Positions 8,916-17,549 of a stretch of DNA of 64,000 nucleotides are shown one piece after another. The position numbers and the translations under genes are program-made. Location: NCBI RefSeq assembly GCF_026013365.1, contig NZ_JAPDOE010000003.1, forward strand, positions 124,001-188,000. Direction: 5' to 3'. Origin of the DNA: Paenibacillus sp. LS1. GTDB lineage: Bacteria > Bacillota > Bacilli > Paenibacillales > Paenibacillaceae. Under the pieces are notes generated by a model. The model did not search any database and was not told the DNA's origin. It was given only the letters and a program-made list of their open reading frames with translations. How positions within the stretch are numbered: the stretch's first letter is position 1; each line of letters opens with the position of its first letter.

Positions 8916-9959
8916 TTATGCTGCATCAGGTGTATCTGCCTGGTCCGCTGACTCCGGTTCAATAATCTCGGTCGCATCAGGGTTCAGCCAACTGGCGATC
9001 ATGCCACGCACATATTGCAGATCGTCCTCCGACAGATCGTAGAACCATACGCCACTGCGCGTCGCACCTTCCCCCTTCAGCATGTAGTTGCTGATTGTTG
9101 GTGCACTGTCTTTCATATATAAGGACTCGGCAAACTTCACGATGAAGTCCGAAGTCATGTTGGTTGTAAAATTCGATCCGGCAATCTGAATCACATCCGG
9201 GATCTTGGTCAGATTTTTGACCTCCAGCGCACGATTCATGAAGGCACTTAAGAAAATCCGGTGACGCATCGTCCGATTAAAATCGGAATCTTCCCGGTAA
9301 CGCACATAACCAAGCGCTTCTTCGCCGCTATAGATCGGTTTGTTCGCTTCAACGAACAGCTTCTCATGCGCTTTTGATTTGTTCTCAATGTTCTTTTTGA
9401 TCGGCAGTTCAACACCGCCCACCGCATCAACAATATCCTTGAGCCCGTTAAAATTAATCGCAGCATAGAAATCCACTTTGTTCCCCAGCAAATTCTCCAC
9501 CGTATCCATCGCCATCTTGGCTTCACCGTGGGCATAAGCTGAATTGATCTTCGACTTCACATCCCGGCCGACGATTTCGGTATAGGAATCACGTGGAATG
9601 GACAGCAGCAGCACTTTATTGTCTTCTGGACGCACGACGGAATAGATGATGGTATCCGAACGGCTTGGTTCGTTATCGCGTTGGTCAATACCAAGCAACA
9701 ACAGTGAGAATGGGTCCGTATGTTCTACAACAGGGGCATCCTTATTGCCAGCTGGTTTAAAGGAGTCATCCAAGGCTTCCTTCACCGTACCTGAGGCGAA
9801 CATGTTAAAGGCAAACACGACGAGTTGCTTTTGATAGATAAATCCGAGTCCTCCCAACACAAGCAGCACACTTAGGGTGATGATCAATGGCTTCATCCAT
9901 TTCTTCTTCGGTTTCTTCGGCTTCCGTCTTGTTAAATGTGCGGCACTGTTTTCCATCAT
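8916..9959 (-). CDS. LCP (LytR-CpsA-Psr) family wall-polymer transferase
   Basis: A 347-residue type II membrane protein with a very basic cytoplasmic head (RRKPKKPKKKW), a transmembrane helix at about residues 24-44 and an extracellular LCP domain. Family motifs are visible: LLLGIDQRD, SDTIIYSVV, LLSIPRDSYTEI, KINSAYAHGE, GGVELPI, and LGYVRYREDSDFNRTMRH with the conserved Arg residues that bind the polyprenyl pyrophosphate head. LCP enzymes attach anionic glycopolymers such as teichoic acid to peptidoglycan. The gene is single with its own terminator. The tail is acidic (IEPESADQADTPDAA). Confidence 0.88.
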   Translation of the reverse strand: MMENSAAHLTRRKPKKPKKKWMKPLIITLSVLLVLGGLGFIYQKQLVVFAFNMFASGTVKEALDDSFKPAGNKDAPVVEHTDPFSLLLLGIDQRDNEPSRSDTIIYSVVRPEDNKVLLLSIPRDSYTEIVGRDVKSKINSAYAHGEAKMAMDTVENLLGNKVDFYAAINFNGLKDIVDAVGGVELPIKKNIENKSKAHEKLFVEANKPIYSGEEALGYVRYREDSDFNRTMRHRIFLSAFMNRALEVKNLTKIPDVIQIAGSNFTTNMTSDFIVKFAESLYMKDSAPTISNYMLKGEGATRSGVWFYDLSEDDLQYVRGMIASWLNPDATEIIEPESADQADTPDAA

Positions 9960-10068
9960 ATCTCCTTTAATAACGGGTTCTTAGAATCATTTAACTATAT
10001 TAATAACACGTTTTCAATAGATTACGTTATAATCTGCATTACATAAATGTACATAAAGGGAGCGATGA

Positions 10069-11046
10069 ATGATGGAATATCGACGTTTGGGCAATAGTGG
10101 TCTGCGTGTGTCGGCACTGGGGCTCGGTACCAATGCGTTTGGCAAACGCGCGGATGAAGCAACTTCTACCCGCATTATTCATGCAGCGATGGATCAGGGT
10201 ATTAACTTTATCGATACCGCCAATATCTACGCAGGTACGGAATCGGAACGTATCATTGGACAGGCTCTCACAGGTCGACGGGAAAACGCGGTGCTTGCTA
10301 CCAAAGCCGGCTTGCCCCGGCATGATGGTCCTCATGGGCGGGGTTCCTCCCGCTACCATTTGCAACAAGAGCTGGAACATAGCCTGCGGCGTCTGCAAAC
10401 GGATTATGTGGATCTGTACCAGATCCATACCTTTGATCCGCATACACCGCTGGATGAGACACTACGCACACTGGACGATATGGTCACTTCCGGCAAAGTT
10501 CGTTACATCGGAGCCTCCAACTACGCAGCCTGGGAGCTGATGAAAGCTCTGGGGATCAGTGAACAGAAAGGTTATGTGCGCTACATCTCTACCCAAACCA
10601 GCTACTCTCTGGCAGACCGTACACCTGAGCTCGAACTGGTTCCGATGTGTCTCGATCAGGGGGTAGGCATTATCCCCTATTTCCCACTAGCAGGCGGTAT
10701 TCTGACAGGTAAATATAACGGACAGACCCGTGTGCCTTCTGGTTCCAGAGCAGACACCGATCCGTCCTTCAACCGTTTCCTGCTGGAGCATAATATCCAA
10801 CTAAGTGAACAAGTGAGCGCTAAAGCTGCCTCTTATGGCTGCTCCCCAAGTGTGCTGTCGCTCGCATGGCTACTGACACGTCCAGCTGTATCCACAGTGA
10901 TTGTGGGCGCTACACGCACCGAACAGCTGGAACATAATATGGCTAGTCTGGACATGTCACTGCCCGATGAGCTGTTGGCCGATCTGGATCAGATCAGTGA
11001 CTCTTTCCGTCGCCGCGAGCCGTTTGCATCCTATCGAATCGATTAA
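10069..11046 (+). CDS. Aldo/keto reductase
   Basis: A 325-residue (beta/alpha)8 NADPH-dependent oxidoreductase. Catalytic tetrad residues are visible: Asp and Tyr in FIDTANIY, Lys in LATKAG, and His in LYQIHTFD. NADP-binding segments include STVIVGATRTEQLEHN near residue 285. AAAGGGAG lies six bases upstream of the ATG. Substrate is not predictable. It stands alone, divergent from the LCP gene, with a terminator downstream. Confidence 0.88.
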   Translation: MMEYRRLGNSGLRVSALGLGTNAFGKRADEATSTRIIHAAMDQGINFIDTANIYAGTESERIIGQALTGRRENAVLATKAGLPRHDGPHGRGSSRYHLQQELEHSLRRLQTDYVDLYQIHTFDPHTPLDETLRTLDDMVTSGKVRYIGASNYAAWELMKALGISEQKGYVRYISTQTSYSLADRTPELELVPMCLDQGVGIIPYFPLAGGILTGKYNGQTRVPSGSRADTDPSFNRFLLEHNIQLSEQVSAKAASYGCSPSVLSLAWLLTRPAVSTVIVGATRTEQLEHNMASLDMSLPDELLADLDQISDSFRRREPFASYRID

Positions 11047-11060
11047 AACAACTGAAATAA

Positions 11061-11095
11061 ACCTCCTGACGGATAAAGTCAGGAGGTCTATTTGT
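11061..11095 (+). terminator. Terminator of the first aldo/keto reductase
   Basis: A perfect 10-bp stem (11061-11070 with 11078-11087) around a seven-base loop, followed by a T-rich tract. Confidence 0.82.
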
Positions 11096-11189
11096 ATTTT
11101 GTAGCAACGCTATAATTATTAGTAATTAGAAAAACTTCCAGTTCCACTACATTATGTAGTTTAATAAAATAAAAAAATTATATTATGGA

Positions 11190-11651
11190 TTAGCCCTCTG
11201 TTTTTTGGCGAAGAAACTCCTGCATGATCTCCAAATACTCTCCCTTACGATCATCCAAAGTTTCGAAGAATGCCTTGTCCGATTCCTCAACAAGATGAAT
11301 TCCCTCCACAGCCAATCGGGTTCCTTCTTCCGTTGTTGTGATAATATTGGCACGCGTATCCGTCTGATGACGAGCGCGGGTAATTAATCCTCTCTTTTCA
11401 AGCGCACGCAGAACCTGAGAAGTCACGTTAACATCCACCTTGGCAAACTGAGCAATCTGAACCTGAGTTACTCCTTTGCCTTCCTCATCGTGTTCATTGA
11501 GCCATAAACAGGCGTGCAACAATACAAATTGGGGCTGTGTTAGTTCGAGTGGCTCCAACACCCGACGTACTTCCTTTTGCCACATCGCTGTAACCTGCCA
11601 TAGCAGGTATCCCGGGCTTTCTTGTGCGTTTTTATACTGTGAGCTTGTCAT
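11190..11651 (-). CDS. MarR family transcriptional regulator
   Basis: A 153-residue winged-helix regulator. The start chosen is the ATG six bases after GGAGGT; the longer frame has no such site. LTQPQFVLLHACLWL, VTQVQIAQFAKVDVNVTSQVLRALEKRGLI (DNA-binding helices, residues about 60-90) and RHQTDTRANIITTTEEG (wing) are typical. No exporter or enzyme is adjacent on the same strand, so the target is unknown; it lies downstream of the HxlR/AIM24 pair. Confidence 0.85.
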   Translation of the reverse strand: MTSSQYKNAQESPGYLLWQVTAMWQKEVRRVLEPLELTQPQFVLLHACLWLNEHDEEGKGVTQVQIAQFAKVDVNVTSQVLRALEKRGLITRARHQTDTRANIITTTEEGTRLAVEGIHLVEESDKAFFETLDDRKGEYLEIMQEFLRQKTEG

Positions 11652-11783
11652 TTCATACCTCCATGATGTGCGACCTTGTGCAACAGAATATGTATCCATC
11701 AGACATTACAGTAAGTCCGTTATTCATATAACGATGATGGAAACACATCCGTTGCAACTCTGTGTGTTCTTCTGCAAAAATAT

Positions 11784-12461
11784 TTAGCGCGTAGGAATGA
11801 ACTGCTTCACCCATTGTCCGAATCCTTGCGGATTGCGGCTCTGTATAAGAATGGTTCCTTCTCCCCGGAACCGACATACCAATCCTTCTCCACTTGTAAC
11901 ACTGGATAACCAGCCCTGTGAAGCTTTCTCAATGCGGTAATCTACATAATGAGGCCATGCCACCAAATGGGCGTTATCCACGATCATTTCTTCACCTGCG
12001 GCCAGATTGATCGCATGGATTGCACCATAGGAAGACAAAAATACGGTTCCACGCCCACTAATCTCAATAATAAAGAAACCCTCTCCCGAAAAGAGACCTT
12101 TCTTCAGGTTTTGCATTTTGGTATTCACCTGAATGCCTTCAGTTCCTGCCAGAAATCCGTCTTTCTGCACATAGAGTGAATAGGAACCGTCCAATTCAAC
12201 GGCTTCCACATCCCCCATGCTTGAAGGCGAGAGTAGAATCTCTGCTGATCCACCAGCAGCCGTCAGTTCCTGAAAGAAGAACTTCTCCCCGCTCAGCATC
12301 CGACCGAACCCGGCAAACATCCCACCTTCTGCTGAACCCTTCAGTTCAACCGTCGGAGTCATGGATACCATCGCACCACTCTCGGCCTTGAACCGCTCTC
12401 CCCGCTGCAAATGTACTTTAAGCATCGCAAAAGCACCATCATATAGAATCTCATAGTTCAC
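11784..12461 (-). CDS. AIM24 / TIGR00266 family protein
   Basis: A 225-residue all-beta protein. It has the family pattern of an N-terminal AFAMLKVHL strand, FKAESGAMVSM, a Gly-rich turn (GGMFAGFGRMLSGEKFFFQ), and later LFSGEGFFIIEISGRGTVFLSSYGAI. Bacterial members have no firmly known function; the mitochondrial homologue AIM24 affects inner membrane organisation. Its ATG overlaps the stop of the HxlR regulator by 4 bp, so the two are translationally coupled. Confidence 0.85.
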   Translation of the reverse strand: MNYEILYDGAFAMLKVHLQRGERFKAESGAMVSMTPTVELKGSAEGGMFAGFGRMLSGEKFFFQELTAAGGSAEILLSPSSMGDVEAVELDGSYSLYVQKDGFLAGTEGIQVNTKMQNLKKGLFSGEGFFIIEISGRGTVFLSSYGAIHAINLAAGEEMIVDNAHLVAWPHYVDYRIEKASQGWLSSVTSGEGLVCRFRGEGTILIQSRNPQGFGQWVKQFIPTR

Positions 12462-12853
12462 GGTTGCACCAGCTCCCTATTGTCTGAGTTAAAATCATTG
12501 AGCCCATTGTCCTCCAGCACTGCTGATTTATCTCCGTATTCCTTTACAATATGCTGATCTCCCCAATTACAGAGCGCATTGAGAATTGGTTCCAAACTGC
12601 GGCCATAATCACTCAATTCGTACTCCACTTTGGGAGGGACCTGATTATATACAATCCGGTTCACGATCCCGTCGTTCTCAAGCTCCCTCAGTTGCTGTGT
12701 TAACATTTTCTGTGTAATTGCGGGCATAATACGCTTGAGATCACTGGTTCGCTTTTTCCCATGTGTCAGGTGACAGAGAATGACGCATTTCCATTTGCCA
12801 CCGATCACCTCAAGGGTAGCTTCAACCGAGATGTTATATTTTTTTCGAACCAT
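12458..12853 (-). CDS. HxlR family transcriptional regulator
   Basis: A 131-residue winged helix with the family signature VIGGKWKCVILCHL near the N-terminus, then LKRIMPAITQKMLTQQLRELENDGIV (recognition helix) and VEYELSDYGRSLEPIL. Cys23 and Cys27 are noted because some HxlR proteins (for example HypR, YodB) sense electrophiles through cysteines, although these positions differ from theirs. It is divergent from an MFS exporter, with an inverted repeat between them, and coupled to the AIM24-like gene. Confidence 0.88.
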   Translation of the reverse strand: MVRKKYNISVEATLEVIGGKWKCVILCHLTHGKKRTSDLKRIMPAITQKMLTQQLRELENDGIVNRIVYNQVPPKVEYELSDYGRSLEPILNALCNWGDQHIVKEYGDKSAVLEDNGLNDFNSDNRELVQP

Positions 12854-12913
12854 AACTTGCTTCCTCCCTGATGAATTGGATTACTTCCGTCGCATGCTGT
12901 ATAGGCACCAAAA

Positions 12914-12942
12914 AGTACGTAGGGTACTAAAAAGTACGTACT
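12914..12942. promoter_or_regulatory. Candidate HxlR operator
   Basis: AGTACGTA (12914-12921) and TACGTACT (12935-12942) form a perfect inverted repeat, and GTAC occurs again between the arms. It lies between the divergent HxlR and MFS genes, 61 bp from the HxlR start. HxlR regulators usually bind such dyads next to their own gene. Confidence 0.55.
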
Positions 12943-13017
12943 ATTCAATCTATACCGAATAACTCATAATAGCATTTGCCGGTACGTAAATCTACATTCT
13001 GGGGAGTTGAGCAAGAA

Positions 13018-14214
13018 ATGTTACAAGATTCAAAACGCAGCACGTGGGCACTGCTAGCGTTGGCCATTAGTGCGTTCGCGATCGGTACCACAGAGTTTAT
13101 CAGCGTCGGGCTACTGCCCCTCATTGCGGATGATCTCGGCATTTCCGTAACTACAGCGGGACTGACCGTTACTTTATATGCCTTAGGTGTTACCTTTGGG
13201 GCTCCTGTTCTGACCTCACTGACGTCTACCGTATCACGCAAAACACTACTGCTTGCCATCATGGTTGTTTTCATTGCGGGTAACACGATGGCTGCACTAT
13301 CGACGGGAATCACCATGTTGCTCATTGCACGAGTGGTATCCGCTCTGGCTCACGGCGTATTCATGTCCATCGGTTCGACTATTGCAGCCGATCTGGTACC
13401 TGCCAATCGCAGGGCGAGTGCCATTGCCATCATGTTCTCCGGTCTAACCATTGCCACAGTAACCGGTGTACCTCTCGGTACACTCATCGGTCAACATTGG
13501 GGTTGGCGCGCTGCCTTTATCCTGATTGTTGTGGTTGGCCTCGTTGCGATGATCGGGAACCTGATACTTGTGCCATCCACGTTGAAGCGAGGAGCACGAA
13601 CGGCATTTCGGGATCAGCTAAAGCTGGTTACAGGTGGGCGCTTACTGCTTGCTTTTGCCATTACTGCTGTTGGGTACGGAGGAACATTTGTTGTCTTTAC
13701 GTATCTGTCCCCGTTGTTGCATGATATCAGCGGCTATTCCGAGAAAACGGTAGCGTTCATTCTATTGTTGTACGGAATCGCCATTGCAGTCGGTAATATC
13801 ATCGGCGGCAGAGCAGCCAATCGCAACCCGCTCAAGGCGCTCTTCTACATGTTCATCATTCAGACCATCATTCTGGGCATCATGTACTTTACGGTCCCAT
13901 TCAAGTTGGCAGCATTGCTCACCATTATGGGCATGGGATTGCTGGCCTTCATGAATGTGCCTGGTCTTCAGATGTATGTTGTAACCTTGGCTGAACGATA
14001 TGCACCACAGGCCAAGGATGTAGCCTCAGCCTTCAACATCGCAGCATTTAATGCAGGCATTGCCATAGGTGCCTATCTGGGTGGCGTGATCAATGACTCC
14101 ATCGGGTTGATTCACACGACATGGGTCGGCGCTTTGATGGTTCTCATAGCCGTCATCCTGACTGCATGGGCTAAAATGCTGGAAAGCAAGGCTCAACAAG
14201 TACCAGCCGCCTAA
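13018..14214 (+). CDS. MFS exporter, DHA1 (AraJ/PbuE-like) family
   Basis: A 398-residue, 12-helix transporter. Motifs include FAIGTTEFISVGLLP in helix 1, the DHA1 signature ARVVSALAHGVFMSIG, and GVPLGTLIGQHWGWRAAF (motif C region). Members export sugars, nucleosides, arylamines or drugs. The start is the ATG (MLQDSKR) preceded by GGGGAG; the upstream TTG has no ribosome binding site. It is divergent from the HxlR regulator, which probably controls it. Confidence 0.85.
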   Translation: MLQDSKRSTWALLALAISAFAIGTTEFISVGLLPLIADDLGISVTTAGLTVTLYALGVTFGAPVLTSLTSTVSRKTLLLAIMVVFIAGNTMAALSTGITMLLIARVVSALAHGVFMSIGSTIAADLVPANRRASAIAIMFSGLTIATVTGVPLGTLIGQHWGWRAAFILIVVVGLVAMIGNLILVPSTLKRGARTAFRDQLKLVTGGRLLLAFAITAVGYGGTFVVFTYLSPLLHDISGYSEKTVAFILLLYGIAIAVGNIIGGRAANRNPLKALFYMFIIQTIILGIMYFTVPFKLAALLTIMGMGLLAFMNVPGLQMYVVTLAERYAPQAKDVASAFNIAAFNAGIAIGAYLGGVINDSIGLIHTTWVGALMVLIAVILTAWAKMLESKAQQVPAA

Positions 14215-14274
14215 ATGGTGGAGAAAACTTCGTTCTAAGTTTCATTCCGACCAGGGGCGTAGCCTTTTGTATAT

Positions 14275-14300
14275 CGGTTCCGGTCAATGAAGGGAACCGG
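14275..14300 (+). terminator. Weak hairpin after the MFS gene
   Basis: CGGTTCC (14275-14281) pairs with GGAACCG (14293-14299), followed by only three T residues. It may terminate the exporter transcript, but weakly. Confidence 0.35.
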
Positions 14301-14432
14301 TTTCAAATCGTATTTTACTATACTATATACGTTGAGCCCTATTTGATCTAGTATGATTTGATTTTGTATGATGAAATAACGGCAATTCAGCTTGAAATGA
14401 CTGATTTTTACACATTTGAAGGAGGAACTCTC

Positions 14433-15290
14433 ATGACAACAGCTCAAACCGCACAACATTTACAATCTACAGTCACTTTGCATAACGGTGTTCATATGCC
14501 TTGGTTTGGACTTGGCGTATTTAAGGTAGAAGAAGGGTCTGAATTGATTGAAGCCGTGAAAAATGCGATTAAACATGGCTACCGCAGCATCGACACTGCC
14601 GCAATATACGGCAATGAAGCTGGCGTGGGACAAGCCATTGCCGAAGCTTTGAAAGAAAACAACCTGAAACGTGAAGAACTGTTCGTGACATCGAAAGTAT
14701 GGAATGCAGACCTCGGATATGAGGAGACACTTGCCGCATTTGATACCACATTGAACAAACTGGGACTGGAATACCTCGATCTGTATCTAATTCACTGGCC
14801 TAAGGCAGGCAAATACACCGCAGCTTGGAAAGCGATCGAGGAGCTGTATGCAGCCGGCCGCATTAAGGCTATTGGCGTGAGCAACTTCCAGATTCATCAT
14901 CTCGAAGACCTGATGCAGGATGCCAAAGTGAAGCCGATGATCAATCAGGTGGAATACCACCCTCGCCTGACTCAGCTTGAGCTTAAGGCCTTCTGTGAAA
15001 AGCACGGTATTCAGCTTGAAGCTTGGTCACCTCTAATGCAGGGTCAGTTACTGGACAATCCAGTGCTTACGAAGATTGCTTCAGCCAAAGGCAAATCGGT
15101 TGCACAAGTAATCCTGCGTTGGGATCTGCAAAATGGAGTCATTACCATTCCGAAGTCGACCAAAGAACCGCGGATTATCGAGAACTCTTCCATCTTCGAC
15201 TTTGAACTTTCAAATGAAGAGATGGATCAGATCAACGCTCTGAACGAAAATGTACGCGTTGGACCTGATCCAGATAATTTCGATTTCTAA
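14433..15290 (+). CDS. Aldo/keto reductase (AKR5-like; 2,5-diketogluconate/methylglyoxal reductase type)
   Basis: A 285-residue enzyme starting at the ATG seven bases after GGAGG; the longer frame adds 25 residues with no signal. Visible motifs are MPWFGLGVF, YRSIDTAAIYGNEAGVG (Asp and Tyr), FVTSKVW (Lys), LYLIHWP (His), IKAIGVSNF and VITIPKSTKEPRI, the NADPH 2'-phosphate site. This is the prokaryotic AKR5 pattern seen in YvgN/YtbE-like glyoxal reductases. It is convergent with the chitinase genes and followed by a strong terminator. Confidence 0.9.
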   Translation: MTTAQTAQHLQSTVTLHNGVHMPWFGLGVFKVEEGSELIEAVKNAIKHGYRSIDTAAIYGNEAGVGQAIAEALKENNLKREELFVTSKVWNADLGYEETLAAFDTTLNKLGLEYLDLYLIHWPKAGKYTAAWKAIEELYAAGRIKAIGVSNFQIHHLEDLMQDAKVKPMINQVEYHPRLTQLELKAFCEKHGIQLEAWSPLMQGQLLDNPVLTKIASAKGKSVAQVILRWDLQNGVITIPKSTKEPRIIENSSIFDFELSNEEMDQINALNENVRVGPDPDNFDF

Positions 15291-15340
15291 TAGATAGCCT
15301 TTTTGGAGGCTGCTTTGTTTGTCATTGACATAGCATAGCG

Positions 15341-15375
15341 AAAACCACCGGTCCAGAAGCCGGTGGTTTTTTGTT
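15341..15375. terminator. Bidirectional terminator between reductase and chiA1
   Basis: A nine-bp stem (15343-15351 with 15360-15368) is followed by six T residues, with A residues on the opposite side. It lies between convergent genes. Confidence 0.85.
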
Positions 15376-15449
15376 ATATTCTCTTCACTGTAGCCAAGAC
15401 CCGTTAACACTGCAGGCTTCAATTTAAATTGTTGTAATTCATATTTTAA

Positions 15450-17549
15450 CTATTGGACCTGCCACAATGAAGGAACATTGGATGGTTCCCACCCAGACAA
15501 GGATGTGTGGGATTGCAAGCATTTATACGTCTTGCCGCTATACGTCACCAGCTGTCCAACAGTATAGGCTGTATTGGCCTGCCAGGCGGAAACGCCCGGA
15601 TTCGTCGTTCCTGCGGTTGTTTTCACGGTCACCGCATTGCTCGCAGCAGAACCATTCCCCGCCGCATCCTTTGCTTTTACCGTAAATGTATACGAGGTAT
15701 CCGCTGCAAGTCCGCTGATCGTTGCGGTTGTTCCGGTCACGGATGTCGCCAGAGCTGTTCCATTGTACACGTCATAACCCGTTACACCCACGTTATCCGT
15801 GGATGCCGCCCAGCTCAGCGTTATGCTGGATGCCGTTTGCGCTGTCGATGCCAGGTTCGTCGGTGCAGTTGGCGCCTGCGTATCTCCACCCGGCTGAGCT
15901 GTCGTGCTTACAGTTACAGCATTACTGGCTGCAGACAGATTACCTGCCGCATCCTTTGCTTTAATCGTGAAGGTATAAGAAGTACCCGCGGACAGTCCGC
16001 TGATTGTTGCAGTCGTTCCGTTGACGGAGGTTGTAAGACTGGCACCATTGTACACGTTATAACCGGTAACACCCACATTATCTGTTGAAGCATTCCAAGC
16101 CAGCGTCACGGAGGTAGCTGTCACACCTGTCGAACGGGCATTACCGGGTACGCTTGGCGCCGTCGTATCTGCTGGAGGCACTGTACCTCCGGTAGGCAGA
16201 TCGGCTTTCAGTTTATTTTGAAGTGTTTTGTTCCGGTCACCGCTAAGCTCCCAGAACATCGCGCCGCCGAGTCCCTTGCTCTTGATATAAGCGGTTTTAT
16301 ATCCAACAGACTCCGCATCATCATAGCTAATAAATCGCTTGTTGGTCGCATTATAGAGATATGGCACCTTGGCCGTGTCATTCCAGTAACGCGTGTACCC
16401 GTTTTTGTTAATGTAATTGGCCTCCAGATCGTAGAAATCAAAGGAGCCTGCTTCCCATGTTCCCACGGAAGAACCACCCGTGCATGTCTGATACTGGCCG
16501 CTATTTGCCTGTGCGCATCCATCCCAGCCACGTCCATAGAACGGCACACCAAGCACAAGTTTAGCGGCTGGTACGCCTGCATTCAGATGCCCTTGCGCTC
16601 CCGCAGCTACATTAAATGTATTGGCATCTGGCACACCAGCAGCTGAAGCGGCAGGATCGTAGTTCAACGGCGCGTTATGCGCGCTGACTTTTTGCCAAGC
16701 CCCGTTAAAATCGTAAGTCATAATGTTAATCCAATCGACGATGGCTGCTATATTGGCAAGCTCCGTATTGGCCGCATAGGTCGCAGATGCACCGCTTGCA
16801 ATCGTAAGCAGATACTTCTTGCCGTCCACAGCTCCTGCTGCATCCAGCTTTTCACGGATTTTGCTCAGGAGAAGAGTATAGTTCTGCTTATCTTCAGGGC
16901 GTTTGCTGTTACCGTCGAGACCGCCTGATACCGGGTACTCCCAGTCCAGATCGACCCCGTCAAAATTGTATTTTCGCAGGAAGTCCACGGCAGAGTTCGC
17001 AAAGACCTCTCGCGTTGCAGCCGTCGCGGCTACATCGGAGAAGCGATTGGACCACGTCCATCCTCCCACGGAGATGATTGTCTTCAGATTAGGATTGATT
17101 TGTTTTAGCTTGTTCAGCTGATTGATGTTGCCTGCGATGGGCTGATCCCACGTATCCCCTGCAAATGTCTTACCTGTGTCGATCCAAGGATCGCCAAGCA
17201 CGATCGTTCCGTTGGGTACATTAATCGTCTGGCTTTTTTCATTCTGACAGGTCCATGTCACAGGATTTGGCCCCGAAGGGTCCGGATTTCCATGAATGCC
17301 GTTCCAGCAAATATCTGCAAAAGCATAGTTGATATGCGTCACTTTGTTCGGATCGATATCGGTTACATTGTAATTTCTCCCGTACGCGGCCCAGGACGGG
17401 TAATAACCAACAATTTTATACGCATCTGCTGCTTCTGCCGTAGCAGGTTGGAGTGTAAATGAAGGGACAATAACCGATAAGAGCAGGGACAGACCCAGGA
17501 AAAACGTTGCGGTTTTCTTCAAAATAGTGTGTTTATTTACATTTGGCAT
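15450..17549 (-). CDS. chiA1: Chitinase A1, GH18 with two FN3 domains and chitin-binding domain
   Basis: A 699-residue secreted endochitinase. There is a signal peptide ([13 protein letters not shown]; cleavage probable after AEAADA), then a GH18 catalytic domain at about residues 44-450 with [11 protein letters not shown] carrying the catalytic Glu. Two fibronectin III domains follow (about 465-550 and 560-645), then a C-terminal CBM5/12 chitin-binding domain with its Trp residues ([23 protein letters not shown]). Length and domain order equal those of ChiA1 of B. circulans WL-12, from memory. It starts directly after the stop of chiD, with AAAGGAGG inside the end of chiD. Confidence 0.95.
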   Translation of the reverse strand: MPNVNKHTILKKTATFFLGLSLLLSVIVPSFTLQPATAEAADAYKIVGYYPSWAAYGRNYNVTDIDPNKVTHINYAFADICWNGIHGNPDPSGPNPVTWTCQNEKSQTINVPNGTIVLGDPWIDTGKTFAGDTWDQPIAGNINQLNKLKQINPNLKTIISVGGWTWSNRFSDVAATAATREVFANSAVDFLRKYNFDGVDLDWEYPVSGGLDGNSKRPEDKQNYTLLLSKIREKLDAAGAVDGKKYLLTIASGASATYAANTELANIAAIVDWINIMTYDFNGAWQKVSAHNAPLNYDPAASAAGVPDANTFNVAAGAQGHLNAGVPAAKLVLGVPFYGRGWDGCAQANSGQYQTCTGGSSVGTWEAGSFDFYDLEANYINKNGYTRYWNDTAKVPYLYNATNKRFISYDDAESVGYKTAYIKSKGLGGAMFWELSGDRNKTLQNKLKADLPTGGTVPPADTTAPSVPGNARSTGVTATSVTLAWNASTDNVGVTGYNVYNGASLTTSVNGTTATISGLSAGTSYTFTIKAKDAAGNLSAASNAVTVSTTAQPGGDTQAPTAPTNLASTAQTASSITLSWAASTDNVGVTGYDVYNGTALATSVTGTTATISGLAADTSYTFTVKAKDAAGNGSAASNAVTVKTTAGTTNPGVSAWQANTAYTVGQLVTYSGKTYKCLQSHTSLSGWEPSNVPSLWQVQ
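15600..16165 (-). repeat. Tandem FN3-coding repeats in chiA1
   Basis: The two FN3 units (roughly 15610-15875 and 15905-16160) are near-copies at DNA level; both encode [20 protein letters not shown] and [11 protein letters not shown] third, more diverged copy lies in chiD (about 18595-18835). Recombination among them would swap or delete linker modules. Confidence 0.75.
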
